A DNA stretch of 9,555 nucleotides, from positions 1 through 9,555 of the forward strand of contig JALGTS010000019.1 of assembly GCA_029821255.1 (NCBI GenBank), given 5' to 3'. The stretch is from Candidatus Zipacnadia bacterium (GTDB lineage Bacteria; Armatimonadota; Zipacnadia; Zipacnadales; Zipacnadaceae). Below, one piece after another: positions 1 to 6,210 of the stretch (its first letter is position 1; each line of letters starts with the position of its first letter). Below the pieces are notes generated by a model that saw only the letters and a program-made list of their open reading frames with translations, ran no database searches and was not told where the DNA came from. The position numbers and the translations under genes are program-made.

Positions 1-178
1 ACAACAGCACAACTGTGAAAAGAGATCGGCTTCGCACCTGTGTACCTTCCTCAGATGGGGCAAAGTAGCTTGAACGGAGCCATATAACAAGCCAGCCATC
101 TTGAGAATATCACCAACCTGGCCTTGCGTCAAGAAGAGGACGAGCAAAGCGCCGAAGCTGTTACTGATGCCAGAAAGC
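1..178 (-). other. Left-edge region downstream of the oxidoreductase gene; only a short open frame of doubtful status
   Basis: After the TAG that ends the oxidoreductase, the same minus-strand frame stays open for 59 codons to the window edge. The other two minus frames close quickly. The reading begins with a hydrophobic stretch (LVLFLTQ) and contains one ATG at 99-97, without a clear Shine-Dalgarno. It could be the 5' end of a further minus-strand gene running off the edge, or chance. I see no GC-rich hairpin followed by a T tract, so no intrinsic terminator for the upstream gene is evident here. Confidence 0.2.
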
Positions 179-1174
179 CTAATTCTCAATACTATCAAGC
201 ATCACCGGCATCCCACGGTCGGCCGACAGATCAGCGGCATTCATCACGCGCAGAGCTTCTACCATATCTTGTATCGTTGCCCGCGGCTGACGGCCAGCAG
301 CCAGGCTCTCCAACACATCAGCGGTGTATTGAAAGTAAGCATCATCGGGACCCGGCCCGGTAATGGGCACTTGCTCACCACCCCGAAACTGTATCTTCCC
401 GCCCGTGCCATCACTGACGGCATACACAGTATCGGTGGTCAGCGAAATATATCGTTCGTAGCCGGCAGGCAGCGTATAACCAACCTCTGCCACACCTACG
501 GCTCCATCTTCACCGACCATCGTTATGCTAACCATATCCTCAATAGCCACGTCGTGCAGACCGGCAACACGCTGGGCGTAGACCTGCGCGACGGGCTGGC
601 CAGCCAAGTAGATAAAGGTATCAATCACATGTGGACCAAAATTGAACAGGGGGCCGCCCCCCCTATTGGGATCGAGCATCCACGGACAGCCCCAGTCCAG
701 ATAACGCTGGGGACCGCTGGCCAGCAAGCGGTAGCAGTAATGATACACCCTGCCGAGCTGGTCTAACTTTGCCAACTCAGCCAGCTTTGCGACCATCCCC
801 AGATAGCGATTGACCAGAGCAACACTGGCGAAGATACCCTCGGTCTCCGCTTTGGCAGCAACCGGCTCCAGTTGACGCCAGTCTGTCCCCATCGGCTTCT
901 CCATATGAAAAGGTTGGTGCCTAGCTACCAGCTCCGCGGCCAGCCCGGTCATCTCATTGTGAGGGGCATGAGCCATCACCAGATCAACTTCTTCACGGTC
1001 CAACAGTTCACGATAGTCCCGGTAGCACGCCGCCGCAATTTGCGAGCCAATCCGGTCCAGCGCCTCTTCCGATGGATCACTGATCGCCACAATATCGGCC
1101 CCAAGCTTCTGTAGCGCGGGCAAGTAGTAGAGGCCTACATGCCAGTGACCAACTCCAACAATCGCCACTCTCAT
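179..1174 (-). CDS. Gfo/Idh/MocA-family NAD(P)-dependent oxidoreductase
   Basis: This is a 331-residue cytoplasmic dehydrogenase-like protein of usual length for the Gfo/Idh/MocA family, whose members oxidise or reduce sugars, inositols and related polyols with NAD(P). The N-terminal Rossmann fold opens with MRVAIVGVGHWH (residues 1-12), a glycine-rich dinucleotide loop. The family's EKP motif is at 92-94, with Lys93 as the expected catalytic lysine. The C-terminal alpha/beta domain carries GGGPLFNFGPHVID (172-185), the characteristic helix with His182 and Asp185 near the active site. The start is supported by GGAGG at 1187-1183, 8 nt upstream of the ATG. The gene follows the YprB-like gene on the same strand after 78 bp, so it may be the last gene of that operon or have its own promoter. 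The substrate cannot be read from the sequence, and nothing around it is an obvious sugar pathway. The family call is secure; the specificity is unknown. Confidence 0.96.
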   Translation of the reverse strand: MRVAIVGVGHWHVGLYYLPALQKLGADIVAISDPSEEALDRIGSQIAAACYRDYRELLDREEVDLVMAHAPHNEMTGLAAELVARHQPFHMEKPMGTDWRQLEPVAAKAETEGIFASVALVNRYLGMVAKLAELAKLDQLGRVYHYCYRLLASGPQRYLDWGCPWMLDPNRGGGPLFNFGPHVIDTFIYLAGQPVAQVYAQRVAGLHDVAIEDMVSITMVGEDGAVGVAEVGYTLPAGYERYISLTTDTVYAVSDGTGGKIQFRGGEQVPITGPGPDDAYFQYTADVLESLAAGRQPRATIQDMVEALRVMNAADLSADRGMPVMLDSIEN

Positions 1175-1182
1175 CGCAGCTA

Positions 1183-1187
1183 CCTCC
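1183..1187 (-). promoter_or_regulatory. Ribosome binding site of the oxidoreductase gene
   Basis: GGAGG on the minus strand lies 8 nt before the ATG at 1174. It fixes the start and shows that this genome uses strong Shine-Dalgarno sites. Confidence 0.85.
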
Positions 1188-1203
1188 GTACAGTTTCGTT
1201 AAT

Positions 1204-1233
1204 CTAATAGCTATTTGGGGCAGAGAAAGTCAT
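1204..1233 (-). promoter_or_regulatory. Weak candidate promoter for the oxidoreductase gene
   Basis: The 78-bp gap upstream of the oxidoreductase holds an ATGACT hexamer (1233-1228) and a TATTAG hexamer (1209-1204) on the minus strand, separated by 18 bp. Each matches the sigma-70 consensus at only four of six positions. It would give a leader of about 25-30 nt containing the GGAGG site. This is suggestive only; read-through from the upstream gene explains expression equally well. Confidence 0.2.
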
Positions 1234-1252
1234 TTGCTCCTACCTACAATCA

Positions 1253-2071
1253 TCATTGCGATCCCGACGAAAAAAAGCCCCCAGGCCAGCGGGCCGCTAA
1301 CTCCATAGTGGTCACAAGGTCCACCTGATTATGATGGAGGATTGTGGCGAGTTGCTCACTTTCCCCAGTGTCCACAAAACGATGATAGGCCGCCGGAATT
1401 AGGCTGCCAGGTATGTCATTTTCACGATGCCGCCGGCACAGCTGGCTCTCCAGAGTAACCAGGCGATGGTCAGAGACAGGCAGGTCCCGCTGGCGGCGAG
1501 CGACGCGGAGCATATCTACATGCCGCTCAAATTCCAGTCTCCATTCCATATGATGATAGCGCGTCCGATCCCGTAGGTAGGGCACATCAAAACTGCCGCC
1601 ATTGAAGCTAACCAGCACCTGAACTTCATCCAGCATCTGGCAGGTGGCTGCCAATATCGCTCGCTCTTCGACATAATGACGAGCCAACAACTGATGAATA
1701 TGAGGGCCGTGGTTGCCGATATGCAGGATACCAACCAGTAAAAGAGGAGTAGCCGCCAGACCGGTCGTCTCTATATCCAGGAAAGCTAAATGGTGCCGCT
1801 GTTGCACCGCAGGTGCATCACACTCCCGGAGTGTCTCCCAGGCGAGCGCCGTAACCTGCTCAGCCCAGTCACCAATCTGTGCCGGCGTTAGGCGAATGCT
1901 CAGATAGTGGCCAAGGCTGTGAGCTATCTCCCGGCCAGGCGTCATCTGCGAGCTTGCCTGCACTACAGTCTCGGCTGGGGCATGCTCGGCAAAGCATCCT
2001 GCAGAAGTTCTGTCCTCATCACTACTGTGCAGTATTGCCCGTCTTTCCTTAGCCTCGCGCGGCAGTGACAT
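1253..2071 (-). CDS. YprB-type ribonuclease H-like (DEDDh) 3'-5' exonuclease domain protein
   Basis: The protein has 272 residues, predicted cytoplasmic. Residues 94-262 carry the three exonuclease motifs of the YprB/RNase_H_2 branch of the DEDD superfamily. ExoI is LDIETTGL with Asp99 and Glu101; ExoII is SFNGGSFDVPYL with Asp162; ExoIII is HHNQVDL with His246 and Asp251 in the H-x4-D spacing of the DEDDh type. All predicted metal ligands are present, so it should be an active 3'-5' nuclease, substrate unknown. The N-terminal 90 residues are polar and not recognised. The frame is open back to 2353, but I place the start at 2071, where GGGGA (2085-2081) sits 9 nt before the ATG and the gene begins 19 bp after the lipoprotein's stop. 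The longer reading would overlap the lipoprotein gene out of frame. The final codons run through five Gs and seven Ts, discussed under findings. A nuclease at the end of an envelope operon is unexpected, and a functional link is not evident. Confidence 0.88.
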   Translation of the reverse strand: MSLPREAKERRAILHSSDEDRTSAGCFAEHAPAETVVQASSQMTPGREIAHSLGHYLSIRLTPAQIGDWAEQVTALAWETLRECDAPAVQQRHHLAFLDIETTGLAATPLLLVGILHIGNHGPHIHQLLARHYVEERAILAATCQMLDEVQVLVSFNGGSFDVPYLRDRTRYHHMEWRLEFERHVDMLRVARRQRDLPVSDHRLVTLESQLCRRHRENDIPGSLIPAAYHRFVDTGESEQLATILHHNQVDLVTTMELAARWPGGFFSSGSQ

Positions 2072-2080
2072 AACTACTCT

Positions 2081-2085
2081 TCCCC
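2081..2085 (-). promoter_or_regulatory. Ribosome binding site that fixes the YprB-like start
   Basis: GGGGA on the minus strand lies 9 nt before the ATG at 2071, inside the short gap after the lipoprotein stop at 2091. It is the main reason for preferring 2071 over the in-frame ATG at 2353. Confidence 0.65.
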
Positions 2086-2090
2086 TTACT

Positions 2091-3866
2091 TCACTCAGCC
2101 AGGGAGGAAGCCAGCCAGTGGAGCGTCTCTGTTTCCATACGGGCCAGTTCCTGAGCCTGCTTGATAGCCTGCTGCCAGTGCTGGGCCGAAGCCGACTGTT
2201 CCTGGTCCGCAGGGGATGGCTCCATGCTGCTTGGAGCTTGCACGATTTGCTGCAACAGCTCCTCCCAGGCAGCCCCGATTTCATTGTAGCGTTGGCTGGC
2301 CTCCTGGTAGAGCATATCTGTTTCATCAATAAGCCCCTGAGGAGGCCGGGCAAAGAACCGGGCAGCAGCCTGTCGGGAGGAGATAATGAGCGGGATCGCT
2401 GTGCTGGCCCATGACTTCAACTGCTCCCGGATCGCCGTGTCTTGGGTGTCGGCTGCTTTGCGCAGTAGTTCGACCAATTCATCATAAGCGGCAGCGCCTG
2501 CCGGCTGCCTCATCAGCTCGCGCTGCTTCCAGGCAAGGCTAGATTGGAGAAGCACAGACTTGACGACTGCTGCCATATCCGCGGGCCGACGGCGCGTAGT
2601 GAGGGCAAACCGGAAGCCGGACAGCGCCCCCTGTGGCCACAGTGCGGGCACCTTGCTGGTCTGCCATACCTCCAAGAACTGCTCTGAATCCAACTTGACT
2701 GCATGATCGGCACCGGGCTGCAACAGATATAACTCTTTCTCCGCTGGGCGGTAGCCAGTAATCAGACACCAGTGAGCGCTATCTGCGCCGTAGGCAACCA
2801 AAAGCGGACGGTCCTGTAGCAAACAGCTCGTAGCATTATCGAGCAAACCTGCCGGCGCGGCGGAGGTCCATAGGTTATAGCTGAACCCCGTCCCTTCAGC
2901 AATAGCCGTCGCCGGGTTGCGGTAGAATGCTTGTGCCAGCTCCGGCCTGTCTACGGCAAACGTGAACGTAAAGGGCAATCCGGAGATGACTACCACCTCA
3001 TCCATGGTGAGCTGGGCACCAGCTTGGCGGAGCAAGGAATGTATTGCTGCGAGCAGTTCCATGGCCGGCTGATCAGCATACTGCTTAATAGGGGGAACAT
3101 TGCCCAGTACGCGGGCCTGCTGGCGCTGCTTTTGCAGGAGGGCCTTATGCATCTCTGTCTTTTCCTCATAGTAGCGCAGCCCTACTATCTGACGAGCCAC
3201 AATCGCTGCCTGCGTGTCAGGATACTTCTCCATCACCTGTTCATAGAGGGCTAAAGCCCGCTGGGGCTCATCACCAATCTTATCAGTGATCTTCGCCGAC
3301 ATAAGCAGGGCCCGTGCAGCAATTCCAGGCCGATCCGCAAATCGGTCCACGATCTGCTGGCAAAGCTGTCGGGCCTGCTGAAGCTGCCCGGTGTATTGGT
3401 ACGCGCCAGCCACCTCCAGGTATGCCTGCCCGCGCAAATCCTTCCTATTGGGAAATCGTCGGTCAAGCTCGCGACAGGTAGCCGCCGCTGTGGTCGGATC
3501 CTGCATATGCTGGCACTGCAAGTAGACCATCCAGAAGAGGGCCTCATCGGCGTAGTTGCTGTCTCTATAGTTATCAGCTATATTGCGATAGACAATCAGT
3601 GCTGCCGAAGGGTTATCCAACTCCTCCCGATACAGGTAGGCCAGTTTATACCAGGCATCATCGGCCAGCGGATCCCTTGGTGCCTCCTGGACAATCCGGC
3701 TATACTCGCACGCGGCCAGCTCATACTGCCCCTGAGCGAAGAAGGCTTCGGCACGGCGATAAAGCCGTTGCGTCTTAGTTGAACAGCCACCCAGTAGTAG
3801 CACCCCGACGAGCCCGGCACCCGTGAACAGTACCCAAACCTGTTGTAGATAGAACTCACGCCTCAT
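2091..3866 (-). CDS. Lipoprotein with TPR-like repeats fused to a C39/BtrH-like (pseudo)peptidase module
   Basis: The protein has 591 residues. Residues 1-28 form a lipoprotein signal: charged MRREF, a hydrophobic core, then lipobox L25-G26-G27-C28. Ser29 at +2 would favour outer-membrane sorting by the E. coli rule. Residues 33-235 are helical repeats of the TPR/BamD (YfiO) kind, for example AEAFFAQGQYELAACEYSRI and later copies with the pattern alanine-leucine-x-x-tyrosine. Residues about 262-420 resemble the papain-like C39/BtrH N-terminal fold: a predicted first helix LLAAIHSLLRQAG, and HWCLITGY with His365 at the expected catalytic histidine. The cysteine a C39 peptidase would have in the first helix is absent, so it is probably non-proteolytic. 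Residues 440-545 are a helical tail like that following BtrH-type domains. The start at 3866 overlaps the previous stop as ATGA and puts the signal peptide at the N-terminus; the open frame back to 3938 would bury it. The fold assignments are my reading of motifs; TPR and lipoprotein calls are firm, the BtrH-like call moderate. Confidence 0.88.
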   Translation of the reverse strand: MRREFYLQQVWVLFTGAGLVGVLLLGGCSTKTQRLYRRAEAFFAQGQYELAACEYSRIVQEAPRDPLADDAWYKLAYLYREELDNPSAALIVYRNIADNYRDSNYADEALFWMVYLQCQHMQDPTTAAATCRELDRRFPNRKDLRGQAYLEVAGAYQYTGQLQQARQLCQQIVDRFADRPGIAARALLMSAKITDKIGDEPQRALALYEQVMEKYPDTQAAIVARQIVGLRYYEEKTEMHKALLQKQRQQARVLGNVPPIKQYADQPAMELLAAIHSLLRQAGAQLTMDEVVVISGLPFTFTFAVDRPELAQAFYRNPATAIAEGTGFSYNLWTSAAPAGLLDNATSCLLQDRPLLVAYGADSAHWCLITGYRPAEKELYLLQPGADHAVKLDSEQFLEVWQTSKVPALWPQGALSGFRFALTTRRRPADMAAVVKSVLLQSSLAWKQRELMRQPAGAAAYDELVELLRKAADTQDTAIREQLKSWASTAIPLIISSRQAAARFFARPPQGLIDETDMLYQEASQRYNEIGAAWEELLQQIVQAPSSMEPSPADQEQSASAQHWQQAIKQAQELARMETETLHWLASSLAE

Positions 3867-4702
3867 AGGTTGGCAACCTCTTCCAGAACAAGCACAACCA
3901 TCATAAGCTTCTCTCGCTGCGTGCCATTGCTTTGGCAAGCCGCCTGTCGAGCAAGTTGTATCAAATTCTGGTTAGCAATGCGACTCTTCACGAACCGTAG
4001 CCGGCTGGTCTGCTGCAAACTGGCTGCGTTAACTATTTCCTCCAACACCAAACCTATGCGCTGATAACCCTCGCGGACAGAGGCCTGGGCCCCCGTCGGA
4101 TCAGCCAATTCCATCTCAGCCTGTTGCACTGCTGCCCGTAGCTGGGCGGCAACAATCCGTTGTTGAAGTGTCTCAAACTGCAACTGCGAATTGCGCGCGA
4201 TCAGAATACGATTACCAAAAGCACCCCCCAAACCAATCAGCACACCCAGTATAACCAAGCCTCCTGCTAACGCCAGACGTAGCCTATGTTTGCGCCGCTG
4301 CCGCGCCTCGGCAATAGCTGGGGCCATACGGTCGGTCAGCCTGGTTAGCGCAGCGACCAGAGCGTCGGGCGCCGGCTGGATCTCAGATCTACCCTCCTGG
4401 GCCGTCCCAACAGTTTCCGTGATCTGGCCGGCCGGCTCACTCATCTCGGCTATAACTCGGCCAAGCAGCGCCAGCGCGCGGTTGCGTAAGCTGCCGGCAA
4501 ACCGCCACCGTTGCAGAGCATTTAGCATCCTCTGCCAAGCTTCAATGACCGCCGCGTAGGCCTGATCCTCACTGGCCAACTCAGCCAGCGCCACCGTGTA
4601 CAGCTCGTCAGCCAGTTGGTAAACCACCGTGCGCAGGGCGTCAGCGTCCCCGCAGCGACACCCGTGCCGTATCTTTTTCTCTACACCGTTGTTAGTGGCC
4701 AA
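3863..4702 (-). CDS. Single-pass membrane protein with a cytoplasmic ECF-sigma-region-2-like domain
   Basis: I recognise no named family. Numbered from the TTG at 4702, the protein has 279 residues. Residues 18-84 read like sigma-70 region 2 of ECF factors: GDADALRTVVYQLADELYTV, then alternating helices ending in WQRMLNALQRWRF and a positively charged helix. No region 4 or helix-turn-helix follows. A polar linker (86-135) leads to a basic RQRRKHRLR patch and one membrane segment, about 141-163. By the positive-inside rule the sigma-like part is cytoplasmic and residues 164-279, mostly helical, are outside. Start: AGGAG at 4714-4710 lies 7 nt before the TTG, overlapping the previous gene by 11 bp. 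An ATG at 4732 is possible but has a poorer site and adds ten residues (MRCSALRSRR) that are just the other-frame reading of the upstream gene. The stop overlaps the lipoprotein start as ATGA. It could be a membrane-bound regulator, a decoy for RNA polymerase, or a structural protein that borrowed the fold. Confidence 0.8.
   Translation of the reverse strand: MATNNGVEKKIRHGCRCGDADALRTVVYQLADELYTVALAELASEDQAYAAVIEAWQRMLNALQRWRFAGSLRNRALALLGRVIAEMSEPAGQITETVGTAQEGRSEIQPAPDALVAALTRLTDRMAPAIAEARQRRKHRLRLALAGGLVILGVLIGLGGAFGNRILIARNSQLQFETLQQRIVAAQLRAAVQQAEMELADPTGAQASVREGYQRIGLVLEEIVNAASLQQTSRLRFVKSRIANQNLIQLARQAACQSNGTQREKLMMVVLVLEEVANL
3867..3879 (-). promoter_or_regulatory. Inverted repeat covering the lipoprotein's ribosome binding site
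   Basis: On the minus strand AGGTTGCCAACCT is a perfect inverted repeat (5-bp stem, 3-nt loop) ending directly before the lipoprotein ATG at 3866. Its left arm shares the AGG of the AGAGG Shine-Dalgarno. It lies within the last codons of the upstream gene, so ribosomes finishing that gene would open it. This fits translational coupling through the ATGA overlap. The structure is seen in the sequence; its regulatory effect is inferred. Confidence 0.4.
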
Positions 4703-5351
4703 TCTTCTGCTCCTGAGCGCCGAACAACGCATCGCTCAGTCCCGTATTGACTCGGTATCTAATGAAGCTGACTGTAATGGTACCGGGCTGGCCGCCACCG
4801 AGAATTCCACCGCTGATCTCGCATCTCACTTCAGTTGGCAGCCAGTACTTCTCGTCCACCCGAGTATATTCCCAGTATACTGTCAATAGCCGATTTGTGC
4901 CAGTCCATAGCTCGGTTCGACTCAGAGTGTAACGCCCCCCGTCAACCCATAACAGCACGCGATCGCGCCGGTGAGAATCGTTGGGAAAGAATTTGAGGCA
5001 GTAGATCACCCTTCCCCGACGCTGAGTAACACCATTGAGTATAACCCGACCGGCCTCGGCCAGATGCCCCTCTATGTTGCCCAACAGCAGAACATCCTTA
5101 GGAATCACAACCAGACTATCCGACTCAATCTTGACCTTGTCGGGCCGCTTGACGTAGACAGTGAAGCTGCGGGAGGGGACATTAAAGCTGGGAATATCAG
5201 TGATGACTTCAACATCCGCGACGTAGTCGTCAATCCCTTGATAAGGCTGTTGCATACGATTCAGTATCTGCTGGGGACGGAGGATACCGGCACCTGCAAG
5301 CCGGCCCCAAGCTGCCAGGAGTATCATTATTACTATAACGGTATTGCGCAT
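4692..5351 (-). CDS. Secreted LolA/RseB-like (outer-membrane lipoprotein-sorting fold) protein
   Basis: The protein has 219 residues. An N-terminal signal sequence MRNTVIVIMILLAAWGRLAGA (1-21, core at 4-15) indicates export; no lipobox cysteine is present, so it is probably soluble in the periplasm. The rest follows the LolA/LppX/RseB half-barrel pattern: an initial helix ILRPQQILNRMQQPYQGIDD (23-42), then alternating strands with DYVADVEV, FTVYVKRPDKVKIES (63-77), VLLWVDGGRYTLSR (132-145) and YWLPTEVRCE (169-178). This fold binds acyl chains of lipoproteins, or in RseB/MucB senses them. ATG at 5351 is preferred over 5453 because GAGG lies 8 nt upstream, the signal peptide becomes N-terminal, and the upstream gene ends 10 bp earlier. 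Directly downstream is a membrane protein with a cytoplasmic sigma-like domain, which makes an RseB-like sensing role worth considering. The fold call rests on pattern only; the ligand is unknown. Confidence 0.75.
   Translation of the reverse strand: MRNTVIVIMILLAAWGRLAGAGILRPQQILNRMQQPYQGIDDYVADVEVITDIPSFNVPSRSFTVYVKRPDKVKIESDSLVVIPKDVLLLGNIEGHLAEAGRVILNGVTQRRGRVIYCLKFFPNDSHRRDRVLLWVDGGRYTLSRTELWTGTNRLLTVYWEYTRVDEKYWLPTEVRCEISGGILGGGQPGTITVSFIRYRVNTGLSDALFGAQEQKIGH
4710..4714 (-). promoter_or_regulatory. Ribosome binding site supporting a TTG start at 4702
   Basis: AGGAG on the minus strand is 7 nt before TTG at 4702. It is better placed and closer to consensus than anything before the alternative ATG at 4732, where only GGGA is seen. 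It lies inside the final codons of the LolA-like gene, as expected for coupled translation. Confidence 0.55.
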
Positions 5352-5361
5352 AAACTGTTCC

Positions 5362-6210
5362 TCAGTAGCGTACATCCTGCCGCCAGAATACACACATTGC
5401 AAACAGGCCAGGGCCGGCGATGTATGCTCCCAGATAGCTGAGCGAAGTGACAATGTCCGGCCAGTTTATCATGGGGCTGAGTGCCGCCCGGAAAGCCCCG
5501 ATGTGCTCAGTCAGCAGATACGGCTGGAGCCACTGGAAATATGGTATCAAGCGCAGAGACTGGAGCACCAGCAGCACGGCTACGGTCAGGCCAGCAGCCG
5601 TCAGGGGATTGTCGCACAGCACAGACAGCAGCACCCCCAGCGAAGCAACAGCTATCATTGCCACCACAACCAGGCCGTAGGCCAGGGCCAGATGGCTGAG
5701 AGCTTGAGGTTCAGCCAATATACTGAACGATGAACCTTTGAAACTCATCACCACCAGGTCGCCGGGGCCAAAAGCGATATATCCTAAGAGCAGACTCAAC
5801 ACACCCACAAATACCACCAGACCTGCAGCATGAATCCAGGCAGCAGTCAGCTTTGCACCCAACACGCCGGCACGGCGCACTGGCCGAATCAGGATGGTCC
5901 GCAGCGTGCCCGTTTGCTTCTCACCGGCGACCAGTCCACCGGTTGCCACAGCAATCAACAAAGGAATCAGTACATAGACAGCAACGGGAAATTCTATCAG
6001 CAGCAGAGGAATGAGCGGACCAGTCACCACCTTCCCTCCCACCACAAACTGGTCACCCAGCGCCGTTTGTAGCTCATGCGGCAGCCCATAGCGCCAGGTT
6101 CCCCACACTACCAGCCCCACCAGCGCCGTCAGCACCACATAACTCACATAGGTTACGCGCTGAGCCAGCAACTTGTTCAGTTCAGCTATCAGCAGTTGGC
6201 GTAACTTCAT
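5362..6210 (-). CDS. ABC-2 type transporter permease
   Basis: This is the membrane subunit of an ABC-2 exporter, 282 residues from the ATG at 6210. Six hydrophobic segments can be seen, at about 21-38, 68-95, 122-147, 172-199, 203-223 and 253-276. Between segments 2 and 3 is GEKQTGTLRTILIRPVRR (96-113), the glutamate and GT-containing cytoplasmic element typical of ABC-2 permeases, which contacts the ATPase. A large loop between segments 1 and 2 (39-67) is probably extracytoplasmic. The gene overlaps the end of the ATPase gene by 29 bp, so the two are almost certainly co-translated partners. Two ATGs lie in tandem at 6213 and 6210; GGAG (6218-6215) is only 1 nt from the first and 4 nt from the second, so I use the second. 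The cargo is unknown. The family includes bacitracin-type (BcrAB), antibiotic, lipid and sodium exporters, and nothing here singles one out. Confidence 0.93.
   Translation of the reverse strand: MKLRQLLIAELNKLLAQRVTYVSYVVLTALVGLVVWGTWRYGLPHELQTALGDQFVVGGKVVTGPLIPLLLIEFPVAVYVLIPLLIAVATGGLVAGEKQTGTLRTILIRPVRRAGVLGAKLTAAWIHAAGLVVFVGVLSLLLGYIAFGPGDLVVMSFKGSSFSILAEPQALSHLALAYGLVVVAMIAVASLGVLLSVLCDNPLTAAGLTVAVLLVLQSLRLIPYFQWLQPYLLTEHIGAFRAALSPMINWPDIVTSLSYLGAYIAGPGLFAMCVFWRQDVRY

Noticed and set aside
101..766. 221-codon plus-strand open frame opposite the oxidoreductase
   Set aside because: The minus strand encodes all the family motifs of a Gfo/Idh/MocA protein; the plus reading has no recognisable features.
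1270..1294. Intrinsic terminator at the end of the YprB-like gene
   Set aside because: The stem is only four pairs, the spacing to the T run is irregular, and termination there would cut the message before the stop codon.
2072..2353. Longer N-terminus for the YprB-like protein, starting at ATG 2353
   Set aside because: It would overlap the lipoprotein gene out of frame by about 260 bp. The added residues are low-complexity Arg/Ser/Trp-rich antiframe text, and a good ribosome binding site precedes 2071.
3867..3938. Longer N-terminus for the lipoprotein, starting at ATG 3938
   Set aside because: It would place 24 residues before a clear lipoprotein signal peptide and overlap the upstream gene; the ATGA start at 3866 explains everything.
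5352..5453. Longer N-terminus for the LolA-like protein, starting at ATG 5453
   Set aside because: It would overlap the permease gene by about 90 bp and bury the signal peptide; GAGG lies 8 nt before ATG 5351.
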